Below, one piece after another: positions 15,336-23,496 of a stretch of DNA of 25,080 bases (its first letter is position 1; the number at the start of each line of letters is the position of its first letter). Source of the stretch: Candidatus Brocadiaceae bacterium (GTDB taxonomy: Bacteria > Planctomycetota > Brocadiia > SM23-32); assembly GCA_030615435.1 (NCBI GenBank), contig JAUWZH010000005.1, positions 1 to 25,080 of the forward strand, read 5' to 3'. The notes beneath the pieces are model-generated. The model was given only the letters and a program-made list of their open reading frames with translations. It ran no database searches and was not told the origin of the DNA. Position numbers and translations under genes: made by a program.

Positions 15336-18272
15336 TCACTTGCTCAGCTTCCACCGCACCGAGGCGATCCCGCGAGGGGGAACACGGACGCTCACCGTGC
15401 CACCCTGCGCACGAGCCGTCGGGTCGGTGACCGGCCGTTCCATCAGGTCCACCTCCTCCGCGTCCGTCGCTTCGCCGAGCAGGTCCGTGTTCAGCTTGAT
15501 CACGGCCGTGGTCTCCCTTCCCGCCGTCTCGTAGACCCGCACGACGAGGGCCTCGCCGTCCTCGGCTTTCTTCAGGGCAGAGACGATCACGTTCTCCGGC
15601 TCGACCGAAAGGAACTGCGCCCGCGGCGGAAGGTCGCCCTGGTGGACGTCCGTGCCCACGACGCGCAGAGCGTGATTGAAGTCCCGGCCGTGCCGCGTGG
15701 CCTCCGCCACGGAGATCTCGCCGGCGAACGGCAGCAGGGCCAGGTGAATCTCGTGCGTGCCGATCTCGGGCAGCGGATCGGGATTGTAGCTGCTGCGGAT
15801 CAGCGCGAGGCGCAGCACGCTGCCGTCGAGCGAATGGCCGTGCTTGCAGTCATTGAGCAACAGGCACCCGGCCCGTTTCCCGCCGGCCTCGCCGGTAACC
15901 TGCGCCCACTGCAACGCGGGCACTTCCTGTCCCTCGTTCAGGTCGCGGTCAATGGCCCCGAACGGGATCTCGTAGCGCGCCCGGGCCCCCTTCAGGGCCA
16001 GGGGGAGAACCAGGCCCAGCGTCGGCACGCCGGTGTCGGGGGTGCCGCGCTCGAACCACGTTCCCGTCAGGTGCAGGTAGAGTTTGGGATCTCCCGCCCG
16101 CAGTTCGTAGGTCAGGGTGAGTTCCGAGTCGTGGATACGCAGCTCGAGTTTGAGCGCCGCCCTGTAAGGCCCGTCGAGGGTCCGCCGGAGGTCCACGACC
16201 CGCGGGTGCTCGACCGGCCCGGTATAATCGCGGAACCAGCTCGACATGTTGTGCGGCCGCTCGACCGCGTACTCCAGCACCGACGCCGGATTCTGCGCCG
16301 CGATCAGCTCGGCCCCGCTGCGCTTGTCAAGCAGCGACCGTATGCCGCCCGTGTGGGGATCCACGTCCAGGCGGATCAGTCCGTTTTCCAGCCCTTCGGG
16401 GCTGTACGTTTCCAGCCAACCGGCGCTCCACGCGGCCGGCACGGCAGGGTAGAGCTCCCTGTGGCTGCGGCCCCTCTGCCGGGCGCCCTTCTCGGCCTCT
16501 GAAGATGCTTCCTCCACCACGGTGTGCAGCGCGTAGCCGAGTCCGGCCACGGAGGCCGGGAAGGCGAGCGTGACGCATTGATGGCCCCAGTAGTTGCCGC
16601 TTCCCACGCTCTGGGCGGGGATGGTCTTGCCATCCGGCAGCCGCACGGAGAAGGCCCGTTTGCCGAGCGGCCTCCCGGCGAGCGTGTCCGGCGCGGTGTC
16701 CCACACCGTGACCTCGACCACTTCGGTGCGGTCCCAGGCATTGGAGTTGAAGACTACGAAGGGGCGATTGCCCTCGCCCGAGGTCCGTTCGGCGCCGCTC
16801 AACGCGCCGTCCGCCGAGCCATATCCGGCACCCGCGCCGAGGCTGTTCGTCACGAAGGCCGGCGGAACGTCGTGCGTTGCCACCCCTCCTGCGCCCGAGG
16901 TGTCCACCCGCGCCGCGAGCCCACGCAGCGCCTGCGTCTCGGCCATGCTGGTGGTGGCCATGGTCTTCTGGTATAGCCCGTGGGCGTAGGTGCGAGTGTC
17001 GCGCACGCCGGAGCCGGGCAGGATATCGTGGAAATGACAGAAGAGGGTGTCCAGCCAGCCCTCGCGCAGGCCGTCGGCCGGATAGTCCCGAACCGCCAGG
17101 GACCAGGCGAGCGTCGAGGCGACCTCGGCGTCGGCGAGGCGGTTCTCCGCACGGCGATTGGCCTTCTTGATGAGGCTCTGGCTGGTGTAGCAGCCGGCGA
17201 ATTCCGTGTTCAGCTCGCAATCGAGCGTCGGAACCCTCTCGCCCTGTTGTTCCAACGCCTCGTAGGAAGCGCGGGCGGTGGAGAACCTGATGTTGGGAAA
17301 GATCGGCCAGTTGTCCATGTCAATGGCGCACAGGATGTCGCGGCGAGTGGGACCGCCGCCGTGGTCCCCTACCCCATAGACGAACATGAGCGCGCGGCAG
17401 CCGGTCTCCTTCGTGAAGTCCACCAGGAGCTGCCCGAGGTGTGGGCGGATCTGGCCGCTGTAGCCCAGCGCCGCGTCGTTGCGGACCAGCACGCGCGAGC
17501 CGTCGGGCCCCTGCCACCAGAACGCGCGGGGCTTGCGAGGCTCGTGCTGGCCCGGGCGGTGCAGATAGAGGTACTTCACCCCGCCGCGCACCAGGTAGGT
17601 CGGAACCGTGACAGGGTGGCCGAAGGTGTCCGGGGCCCAGTCAATGTTCACGTCCTCGGCACTCAGGCCGAAGAGCTCCTGCAGGTAGCGGCGGGTGTAG
17701 AGCAGGTGCCGGCACAGGCCCTCACCTCCGACCATGTTCTTGTCCCCCTCTACCCAGTGGCTCGCTGTCACCTCCCAGCGGCCCTCCTCGACGCGCTCCG
17801 CAATACGTTCCAGGAGCGCCGGGTTGAACTGCTCCACGATGGAATAGACGCTCGCCTGGCTCTGGGAGAAGCAGAAGTCCGGGTACTCCTCCATCAGGCG
17901 CAGCACCGTGTCGAACGTGTCGTTCGTCACCGCTGCGGTCTCTGACAAGGGCCACGCCCAGTTCATGTCAATGTGGGCGTGGCCGACGCAGTGGACGGTG
18001 TATGACTTCGCCGCCTCGCCGAGGGGAGAGAGCACGCTCTCAGCCTCGGTCACTGCCTCGTCCAGGAGGTCCAGGCGCCCGCTCTGGACCGCCTTCTGCA
18101 CCACTTCGCCGGCCCCGGCCACCAGGGGGCGCCAGGCCTCGGCCTTCTCAGGCTGGAGTTCGCACAGGCTTTCGGCAAAGGCTATCTCGGCCGCCAGGCG
18201 CTCTGCCTGATACCGCGCGCGCGCGGACGCGGCCACCACCGCCTCATGCAACCACGACTGGTTCAAGCGCAT
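15336..18272 (-). CDS. GH38 alpha-mannosidase
   Basis: This 978-aa glycoside hydrolase family 38 enzyme should release terminal alpha-mannose residues from glycans by a retaining, zinc-dependent mechanism. GHAHIDMNWAWPLSET (97-112) is the family signature and supplies metal ligands (H98 or H100, D102). WAPDTFGH (212-219) carries the likely nucleophile D215. YGVGDHGGGPT (299-309) and CHFHDILPGS (412-421) are further signature segments. The rest holds the middle helical domain and the C-terminal beta-sandwich domains. No signal peptide is seen, so it likely acts on oligosaccharides in the cytoplasm. The ATG at 18272 follows GGAGAGGGAG, a strong ribosome binding site. Its own promoter lies at 18334-18361. 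No transporter or other glycosidase adjoins it, though Gfo/Idh, AKR and TIM-barrel sugar enzymes are within a few kilobases. Confidence 0.93.
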   Translation of the reverse strand: MRLNQSWLHEAVVAASARARYQAERLAAEIAFAESLCELQPEKAEAWRPLVAGAGEVVQKAVQSGRLDLLDEAVTEAESVLSPLGEAAKSYTVHCVGHAHIDMNWAWPLSETAAVTNDTFDTVLRLMEEYPDFCFSQSQASVYSIVEQFNPALLERIAERVEEGRWEVTASHWVEGDKNMVGGEGLCRHLLYTRRYLQELFGLSAEDVNIDWAPDTFGHPVTVPTYLVRGGVKYLYLHRPGQHEPRKPRAFWWQGPDGSRVLVRNDAALGYSGQIRPHLGQLLVDFTKETGCRALMFVYGVGDHGGGPTRRDILCAIDMDNWPIFPNIRFSTARASYEALEQQGERVPTLDCELNTEFAGCYTSQSLIKKANRRAENRLADAEVASTLAWSLAVRDYPADGLREGWLDTLFCHFHDILPGSGVRDTRTYAHGLYQKTMATTSMAETQALRGLAARVDTSGAGGVATHDVPPAFVTNSLGAGAGYGSADGALSGAERTSGEGNRPFVVFNSNAWDRTEVVEVTVWDTAPDTLAGRPLGKRAFSVRLPDGKTIPAQSVGSGNYWGHQCVTLAFPASVAGLGYALHTVVEEASSEAEKGARQRGRSHRELYPAVPAAWSAGWLETYSPEGLENGLIRLDVDPHTGGIRSLLDKRSGAELIAAQNPASVLEYAVERPHNMSSWFRDYTGPVEHPRVVDLRRTLDGPYRAALKLELRIHDSELTLTYELRAGDPKLYLHLTGTWFERGTPDTGVPTLGLVLPLALKGARARYEIPFGAIDRDLNEGQEVPALQWAQVTGEAGGKRAGCLLLNDCKHGHSLDGSVLRLALIRSSYNPDPLPEIGTHEIHLALLPFAGEISVAEATRHGRDFNHALRVVGTDVHQGDLPPRAQFLSVEPENVIVSALKKAEDGEALVVRVYETAGRETTAVIKLNTDLLGEATDAEEVDLMERPVTDPTARAQGGTVSVRVPPRGIASVRWKLSK

Positions 18273-18333
18273 CTGCTCCCTCTCCTATTGGTGCTGAAGT
18301 CCTGTGGAGGGCAACGCCGATTCACAGGGACAG

Positions 18334-18361
18334 ATTATACCCTGCCCGATGCCGGCGGCAA
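18334..18361 (-). promoter_or_regulatory. Sigma-70-like promoter of the GH38 gene
   Basis: On the minus strand TTGCCG (18356-18361, 4 of 6) is followed after 16 bases by a perfect TATAAT (18334-18339). Initiation near 18327 leaves a leader of about 55 bases before the ATG at 18272. The promoter lies in the 117-base gap after the phosphate transporter stop, so the mannosidase need not depend on read-through. Confidence 0.65.
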
Positions 18362-18389
18362 GGCTCAGGCAGCGAGGCGCACCTGCACC

Positions 18390-19682
18390 TCAGGGGTGTG
18401 CCTGTTCGATGACCTCTCCAATTGCGCCGAGCAGCAACGCTCGTCCGATGAGAAAGAAGCCGATCGAGAGGGCTGCCGCGGCAGGCACGGTGATGAGCCA
18501 GGAACCGAAGATGTTGCGGGTGACGCGTCGGTTGACCGCGCCCAGCCCGCGCGCCAGCCCTATGCCGAGGATCGCGCCGACGAGCGTGTGCGTGGTGGAG
18601 ACCGGCAGGCCGAGCCGGCTGCAACCCAGTACGGTGATCGTGGCCGCCAGGTCGGCCGCCACGCCACGGGAGGGAGTTATCTGGGTTATCTTCTCACCTA
18701 CGATGCGCATTACCCGATACCCACAGGTTGCCAGGCCCAGCGTGATCCCGATGCCGCCCAGGGCCAGCACCCATATCGGCACGGGCACCGCCTCTGTGCT
18801 GACCGCTCCGTTGCGCACGATATCCGCCACGGCGGCCAACGGGCCGACGGCGTTCGCCACGTCGTTGGAGCCGTGTGCGAATGCCACGCAGCAGGAGGTG
18901 ATGACCACCAGAGGGGCGAAAAGGCGTTCGATCCGTTCGAGCTGCCGGGGAAGCGGCAGATCACCGTCTGCACGGAAGTAGTGGCCGATGAGCAGCCGCG
19001 CCGCCAGGAAGGACACCAGCCCGACGCCGAGTGAGATCAGGATCGTCGGGCCGCCGGTCAGCCACCAGACCGCGCCGGTGATGTGTTTGAGGCCCTTGTA
19101 GAGGATAAAGAGGGCGACCACCACGGCGAGGAAAAAGACGATGTACGGCGTGAAGGTGCGCGCCGCCCGTACGGCTTTCCTCTTGCCGAGAATGAGCCGA
19201 TTGATGAGCTTGAAGAACGCGAAGGCCAGCGTTCCGCCGACCACGGGCGAGATGAACCAGCTCACGACGATCCCGCCCATCTTCCCCCAGTCCACCGTGG
19301 CCCAGCCGGCGGCCACCACGCCGAATCCAGCCACGGCGCCGACGATGGAATGGGTCGTGGAGACCGGCATGCCCATCCACGTGGCGAGGTTCAGCCACAC
19401 CGCCGCCCCGAGGAGCGCGCAGATCATCCCCAGGGCCAGCACCTCGGGCCTGCCCTCCAGCGCTTCAGGGCTGACGATGCCTCCCCGCACGGTCTCCGTC
19501 ACGTGAGAGCCAACCAGCACAGCCCCCGCGAACTCGCAGATTCCGGCCGCCACGATGGCCCACTTTATGCTTATGGAGCGCGAGCCCACCGCATCGGCCA
19601 TGGAGTTCGCCACGTCATTGGCGCCGATGTTCCAGGCCATGTACAGGCCGAGCAGCGCCGTCAGAGCGATGATCCACACCAT
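18390..19682 (-). CDS. PiT-family inorganic phosphate transporter
   Basis: This 430-aa integral membrane protein belongs to the PiT family (PF01384), which imports phosphate, often as a metal-phosphate complex driven by ion symport. Both halves of the inverted repeat carry the signature: NIGANDVANSMADAVGSR (18-35) near the N-terminus and HGSNDVANAVGPLAAV in the second half. STTHSIVGA and STTHTLVGAILGIGLARG are the paired GxxxSTTHxxxG motifs. About ten to twelve hydrophobic helices are visible. The gene starts 42 bases after the DUF47 gene, a common partnership in which DUF47 modulates the transporter. Low-affinity uptake of phosphate is the likely role; sulfate permease or another anion is less likely given the motifs. 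Confidence 0.93.
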   Translation of the reverse strand: MVWIIALTALLGLYMAWNIGANDVANSMADAVGSRSISIKWAIVAAGICEFAGAVLVGSHVTETVRGGIVSPEALEGRPEVLALGMICALLGAAVWLNLATWMGMPVSTTHSIVGAVAGFGVVAAGWATVDWGKMGGIVVSWFISPVVGGTLAFAFFKLINRLILGKRKAVRAARTFTPYIVFFLAVVVALFILYKGLKHITGAVWWLTGGPTILISLGVGLVSFLAARLLIGHYFRADGDLPLPRQLERIERLFAPLVVITSCCVAFAHGSNDVANAVGPLAAVADIVRNGAVSTEAVPVPIWVLALGGIGITLGLATCGYRVMRIVGEKITQITPSRGVAADLAATITVLGCSRLGLPVSTTHTLVGAILGIGLARGLGAVNRRVTRNIFGSWLITVPAAAALSIGFFLIGRALLLGAIGEVIEQAHP

Positions 19683-19724
19683 TTGGGACGTCCGGAAGGA
19701 CTGCGGGCTGTGGATTGCGGCTGG

Positions 19725-20399
19725 TCAGCCCTTGACGATCATGCACCGCAGCAAGTCGCCCGTGTTCTCAGCGGCGTTGGCGATGGCGCTGAGGGAGCTG
19801 AGCATTTTCTCGTAGAAAAGAATGGTGACCGGATCGAGCTCCTGTTCCAGATCGTAGATGTGTCGGCTGAGCCTGCGCTCCATCCTGTCAGCCTTCCACT
19901 CCCCTTCTCCGAGCCCGGCTATTCGTTCCAGTACCGAGTTTGACTCGGCGCCGCTGAAGGAGGCTTCCGCGAGGTCCTCCAGTTCTTCGGCCGCTGCCAT
20001 GAGGGTGTTCCCGACCTCCACGATCTGGTCCACGAAAGCAGTGAGCTCCTCCGCGATCTCCGGATGGATCTTGGTATTGCGGATGGTCAGGAGCACCGCG
20101 AAGTCCTCCACGCTGTCCGCAATGCTGTCCTGGGAATGGAGGAAGGTGTGCAGATCCATCCTGTCCACCGGCAGCAAATAACGACGCGGCAGGTGCTCCC
20201 TAATCTCGTGCTTTATCCTGTCCGCCTCGTATTCGTGCTTGGAGACCCTGTCTTGCAGCCGATGCAGCTCCTCGTAGTCTCCTCTGATGGCCGCGTCGTT
20301 CAGGGGCCGAACCAGGCGCACGCACTCGTGCACCTTCTTGGTGTGCTCCACCAAAGGTCCGAAAGGCGATCTTCCGAAAAGTTCTTTGATCAGGCTCAT
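19725..20399 (-). CDS. DUF47 (PhoU-like) regulator of phosphate transport
   Basis: This 224-aa all-helical cytoplasmic protein matches the DUF47/PhoU_div family (PF01865), whose members accompany PiT transporters and are thought to regulate them. It begins MSLIKELFGRSPFGPLVEH, a typical opening with FG..PF. The helices carry the acidic residues of the family, for example E in YEADRIKHEIREHL and D in DSIADSVEDFA, which in PhoU-like proteins coordinate metal clusters. The frame is open to 20618, but the residues before 20399 are R/S-rich and lack conservation, so ATG 20399 is chosen. It precedes the PiT gene by 42 bases and follows the GGDEF-like gene by 73 bases. Confidence 0.9.
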   Translation of the reverse strand: MSLIKELFGRSPFGPLVEHTKKVHECVRLVRPLNDAAIRGDYEELHRLQDRVSKHEYEADRIKHEIREHLPRRYLLPVDRMDLHTFLHSQDSIADSVEDFAVLLTIRNTKIHPEIAEELTAFVDQIVEVGNTLMAAAEELEDLAEASFSGAESNSVLERIAGLGEGEWKADRMERRLSRHIYDLEQELDPVTILFYEKMLSSLSAIANAAENTGDLLRCMIVKG

Positions 20400-20472
20400 C
20401 TGCACATCCCTGCGGCTCGAGCGCGACGCCGCCACGAGAAGGGTGCTGTTCAGGCGAGGGCCGAGAGTCGGC

Positions 20473-21372
20473 TCAGCCCCGCTTGCCCCTCCCGACTGCC
20501 TCCGTGATGACCATCGCACCCTTCTGATCGGTTCGGACGAATTGCTCGGACACACTGACCGCGTTTCCCCCCGCCTTCTGCACCTCCTCCATGACGTGGC
20601 GGGCGGCAGCAACCACATTTTCCGTGGTCTCCCCGTTGAAGGGATAGGCGGCGAGGCCGATGCTCAGACGCACGAAGTCCACCGTGCCGCCCCCCGGACA
20701 TTGGTGCTTGTACTGCTCCACGGCCCTGCGCAGCCTCTCGCTCACACGCCGCGCGATCCTGCGATCGATCCCCGGCAGAATGGCAAGATACTCCACGCTG
20801 CCCAGGCGCCCGAGCGTATCGTAGACCCTCAGGGTTGACCTCATCGTGGCGGCCAGCTCCTCCAGGACCTCGTCCCCAGTGTCCCACCCGAAGCGGTCGT
20901 TTACCGCGCTGAGTTTGTCAACACCGATGTAGAGCACACCTATGGACCCGCCGCTGCGGTCCACTCTGCCCTGTTCATCCTCCAGCCGGGCCTTCAGGTA
21001 CATGTACTCGAAGGACCTGCTACCCCGATCTATCGTGGCCATCCGCTCCAGACGCCGCAGCGCCGAGCGATCCAGCTCCCGAATGGTCCGGTTCGCCAGA
21101 CAACCCGAGTGTCGCAGCGCATACCATGCAACCGCGATAAACCAGACCGTTCCTGCGGCAAGGAAAGCCTCGAAGGAGGGCGCCCAATGCCGCGACTGCG
21201 CGGCGGCCAGCAGCGATAACAGCGCACACAGCGCAGCAAAGGACAAGGCCCACAGGCCCGCCCGGCGATAGCGCTCCATCGCACGACCGAGTTCCGGCGC
21301 CGTCAGGAATGGACTGAAAGGCACTTGTTGTTCCCTTGAAGCCTGATCAGCCGAGTTACAATGCCGAACCAT
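20473..21372 (-). CDS. Membrane protein with a degenerate GGDEF domain (intact I-site)
   Basis: This 299-aa protein has two hydrophobic helices (about 39-57 and 68-86), a short linker and one GGDEF-family domain (about 135-285). The substrate-pocket segment VDKLSAVNDRFGWDTGDEVL (151-170) is well kept, but the signature GG(D/E)EF reads GSVEY (191-195), so the catalytic metal-binding acid is valine. R182-V-Y-D185 lies exactly five residues before it, as in the RxxD inhibitory site that binds c-di-GMP. It is therefore likely to be an inactive cyclase that may bind c-di-GMP or GTP. The frame is open to 21492, but a TATAAT at 21403-21408 lies within that extension, so ATG 21372 (GGAG about 12 bases upstream) is chosen. 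DUF47 and PiT genes follow on the same strand. The signal sensed is unknown. Confidence 0.8.
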   Translation of the reverse strand: MVRHCNSADQASREQQVPFSPFLTAPELGRAMERYRRAGLWALSFAALCALLSLLAAAQSRHWAPSFEAFLAAGTVWFIAVAWYALRHSGCLANRTIRELDRSALRRLERMATIDRGSRSFEYMYLKARLEDEQGRVDRSGGSIGVLYIGVDKLSAVNDRFGWDTGDEVLEELAATMRSTLRVYDTLGRLGSVEYLAILPGIDRRIARRVSERLRRAVEQYKHQCPGGGTVDFVRLSIGLAAYPFNGETTENVVAAARHVMEEVQKAGGNAVSVSEQFVRTDQKGAMVITEAVGRGKRG

Positions 21373-21609
21373 AACCACCGCTCCACCACACCTGATTGTT
21401 GCATTATACACGCCCGAATGGGCAGAATCCACCTTGTTCCCGGGCCGACGCCACTCACGAAGGACGCATCTTGCCTGAGTGTGGCTTTGCATTCAGCGCG
21501 GCCGTTCGTCGGTTTGACTTGACACCGGTGGCTGCGGGGAATAGTCTTATTCTGTGGGCGCAGGGCCGCCGAGGTGCCGTGCTGGGCTTCACTACGAGGA
21601 AAAGAGCCG
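21373..21609. promoter_or_regulatory. Divergent promoter region between the GGDEF-like and TIM-barrel genes
   Basis: Minus strand: a perfect TATAAT at 21403-21408 with a weak -35 (TGGATT, 3 of 6, 17 bases upstream) would start transcription near 21396, 24 bases before ATG 21372. A GCCC-ATTC-GGGC dyad lies in its spacer. Plus strand: a perfect TTGACA at 21519-21524 is followed after 17 bases by TAGTCT (21542-21547, 3 of 6), giving a leader of about 55 bases to ATG 21610. Nothing else is seen in this gap. Confidence 0.5.
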
Positions 21610-22437
21610 ATGTTCTTTTCGGGCATTGGAGACGAGGCCGGCGTTTCACTCGATGACCAGATCAGGGCCCATAGGGAACTTGGCTGGAAGCACATCGAAG
21701 TTCGCAATGTGGACGGGGTGAACCTGACCGATCTGAGTGACGAGGCGTTCGAGGAAGCGGCCGACAGATTGAGTTCGGCCGGAATTGCCGTATCCTGTTT
21801 CGCTTCACAACTCTGCAACTGGTCGCGGCCCATCACCAGGCACGCCGACATTGACCGCCAGGAGCTGGCCCGGGCCCTTCCCCGCATGCGGGAGCTCGGA
21901 TGCAGGTTCATCCGCGTCATGAGCTACCCGAACGCCGGCTGGCCCGAGGAGAAGTGGCGTGGCGAGGCCCTCGCCCGGCTCAAGGGACTTGTCTGGATGG
22001 CTGAAGAGGCCGACGTCGTCCTGGTGCATGAGAACTGCGACGGTTGGGGCGCACAGGGCCACGAGCAGACCCTGGAACTGCTGGAGCAAGTGGGCTCGGA
22101 AAACCTGAAGCTGCTCTGGGACACGGGAAACCCGGTCGCCTACGGGCAGGACCCCTGGGATTACTACGAGGCCGTGCGGCAGCACGTGGTGTATGTCCAT
22201 ATCATGGACGCCGTGATGGAGAACGGCGAGGTGCGCTACACCTTTCCCGGGGAAGGAGACGGACGGGTTCGGGACGTGGTACGTGATTTGCTTAAGCATG
22301 GCTACGAGGGCGGTTTCTCTATCGAGCCCCACATGAAGGCGATCGTGCACGAGGACAGGGAAGCCGCCGGAGGAGCCTATGAGGTCTACGTGGAGTACGG
22401 CCAACGATTCATGAGGTTGGTCGAGCAGGTGAGATAG
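21610..22437 (+). CDS. Sugar phosphate isomerase/epimerase-like TIM-barrel protein
   Basis: This 275-aa protein has the xylose-isomerase-like/AP-endonuclease-2 TIM barrel used by sugar isomerases, epimerases and inosose dehydratase relatives. The expected metal- and substrate-binding acids are placed at strand ends: HENCDGWG, LLWDTGNP, YVHIMDA and FSIEPHM, giving E, D, H and E. R..SYPNAGWPEEKW is also typical. The frame is open from 21574, but ATG 21610 is chosen because the protein starts naturally at MFFSGIGDEAG and AGGA lies nine bases upstream. It heads a plus-strand run with the next gene 54 bases downstream, though a functional link to polysaccharide ligation is not evident. The substrate cannot be read from the sequence. 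Confidence 0.88.
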   Translation: MFFSGIGDEAGVSLDDQIRAHRELGWKHIEVRNVDGVNLTDLSDEAFEEAADRLSSAGIAVSCFASQLCNWSRPITRHADIDRQELARALPRMRELGCRFIRVMSYPNAGWPEEKWRGEALARLKGLVWMAEEADVVLVHENCDGWGAQGHEQTLELLEQVGSENLKLLWDTGNPVAYGQDPWDYYEAVRQHVVYVHIMDAVMENGEVRYTFPGEGDGRVRDVVRDLLKHGYEGGFSIEPHMKAIVHEDREAAGGAYEVYVEYGQRFMRLVEQVR

Positions 22438-22491
22438 GGACGCACTTCCAGTTGGTCGCCGCATGGCTTCAGCGAGGGGGGATCAGGAGAA

Positions 22492-23496
22492 ATGTTATTC
22501 ACGGATCCTACAGGTTCCATCAACAAGATGTTCTTGTCAGGAACTCGAGGGGTGCCTTACCAGGTCTTCATGACGTGCTTCACGAAGCTGCTGAAGGACC
22601 CTGCCACGACGTTGGAGCCCCTTGCGCCTTCCGATGAGCTGAGAGAGTATTTCCGCGCGGTGTGTCAGGCCGTTGACCTGGGCATTGTTGATTCCCAGGA
22701 CCGCGGGAAAGACCGCAAGAGGGAATTCTACGAGCGCATCTATCCGGTGTGGAAAGGGAGCTTGCCGGAGGGCGAATTCCGAGCCTACCAGGAGATACTC
22801 GAGGGCAAGGTGCGCGAGCGCATGGAGCAGGAAAGGCGCGAGCGAGAGAGGCGCGAAGCCGAGCAGGCGGCCAGGCAAGCTGAGGAAGCGCTGGGCAAAG
22901 TGAGCGAAGAGGACGTGCATGCCAGGTTCGCGCGCTTGACCCGGGCGGCGCTTCTGGAGGCAGATGAGGCGGAGGCTGCCGGCGAACAGGCCGCAGCAGC
23001 AGCAGCAGTAGGCCCTGCGCCGGAACTGCCCAGCATGGAAGCATTGGCGGATGCCATCTCTGAGGGCGGAATACCCATATTGTACGCGCCGCCCAAAGAG
23101 AAAAAACCTTGCGCCCGTTATCGGTTCAAGGACGAGAAGATCACCGTGCAGCTCGTAAAGACGAGACACTCCTACTGCCTGGCGCTGATCTACCCACGGG
23201 GTTTCGCCAAGCGGGTCGGAGCGGGCGTGGTCGTCGGAAGGCAGATGAAGAAATGGGGCTACCACGAGAGGAAGCTCTTCTCCTACGATAAGGAGGAGTA
23301 TTTCTTCCTGCTCAGGGTCAAGGTGGGCCCCGACTCCACCAGCATCGTCCAACAGCGACGTCCGCAGTTCACCGTTCAGGCCCTTTCTCAGGCGCTGCGT
23401 GCGCTTCACGCCGAGCTTGTCAGAATCATCACCGGCCTGGAAAGAGTCTATACGGAGCGTTCCGCAGATTCGGAGGGCGATGAGGCCCCCGGATGA
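22492..23496 (+). CDS. Coiled-coil protein of unknown function
   Basis: I do not recognise this 334-aa protein. It has no signal peptide or membrane helix. Three parts can be seen: an N-terminal globular region (1-100) with phrases such as GVPYQVFMTCFTKLLKDP; a charged E/R-rich helix (about 104-140) that should form a coiled coil; then an alanine-rich linker from a (GCA)5 run (22993-23007) and a C-terminal globular region (about 205-315) with RYRFKDEKITVQLVKT and YHERKLFSYDKEEYFFLLRV. The ATG is preceded by AGGAG six bases upstream. Its TGA overlaps the ATG of the O-antigen-ligase-like gene (ATGA at 23493-23496), so the two are translationally coupled and may act together, for example as a cytoplasmic partner in surface polysaccharide assembly. 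That role is inferred from context only. Confidence 0.75.
   Translation: MLFTDPTGSINKMFLSGTRGVPYQVFMTCFTKLLKDPATTLEPLAPSDELREYFRAVCQAVDLGIVDSQDRGKDRKREFYERIYPVWKGSLPEGEFRAYQEILEGKVRERMEQERRERERREAEQAARQAEEALGKVSEEDVHARFARLTRAALLEADEAEAAGEQAAAAAAVGPAPELPSMEALADAISEGGIPILYAPPKEKKPCARYRFKDEKITVQLVKTRHSYCLALIYPRGFAKRVGAGVVVGRQMKKWGYHERKLFSYDKEEYFFLLRVKVGPDSTSIVQQRRPQFTVQALSQALRALHAELVRIITGLERVYTERSADSEGDEAPG

Noticed and set aside
15201..16502. 433-codon open frame on the plus strand
   Set aside because: It is the antisense shadow of the GH38 gene; composition is R/V/Q-rich with no motif and no ribosome binding site.
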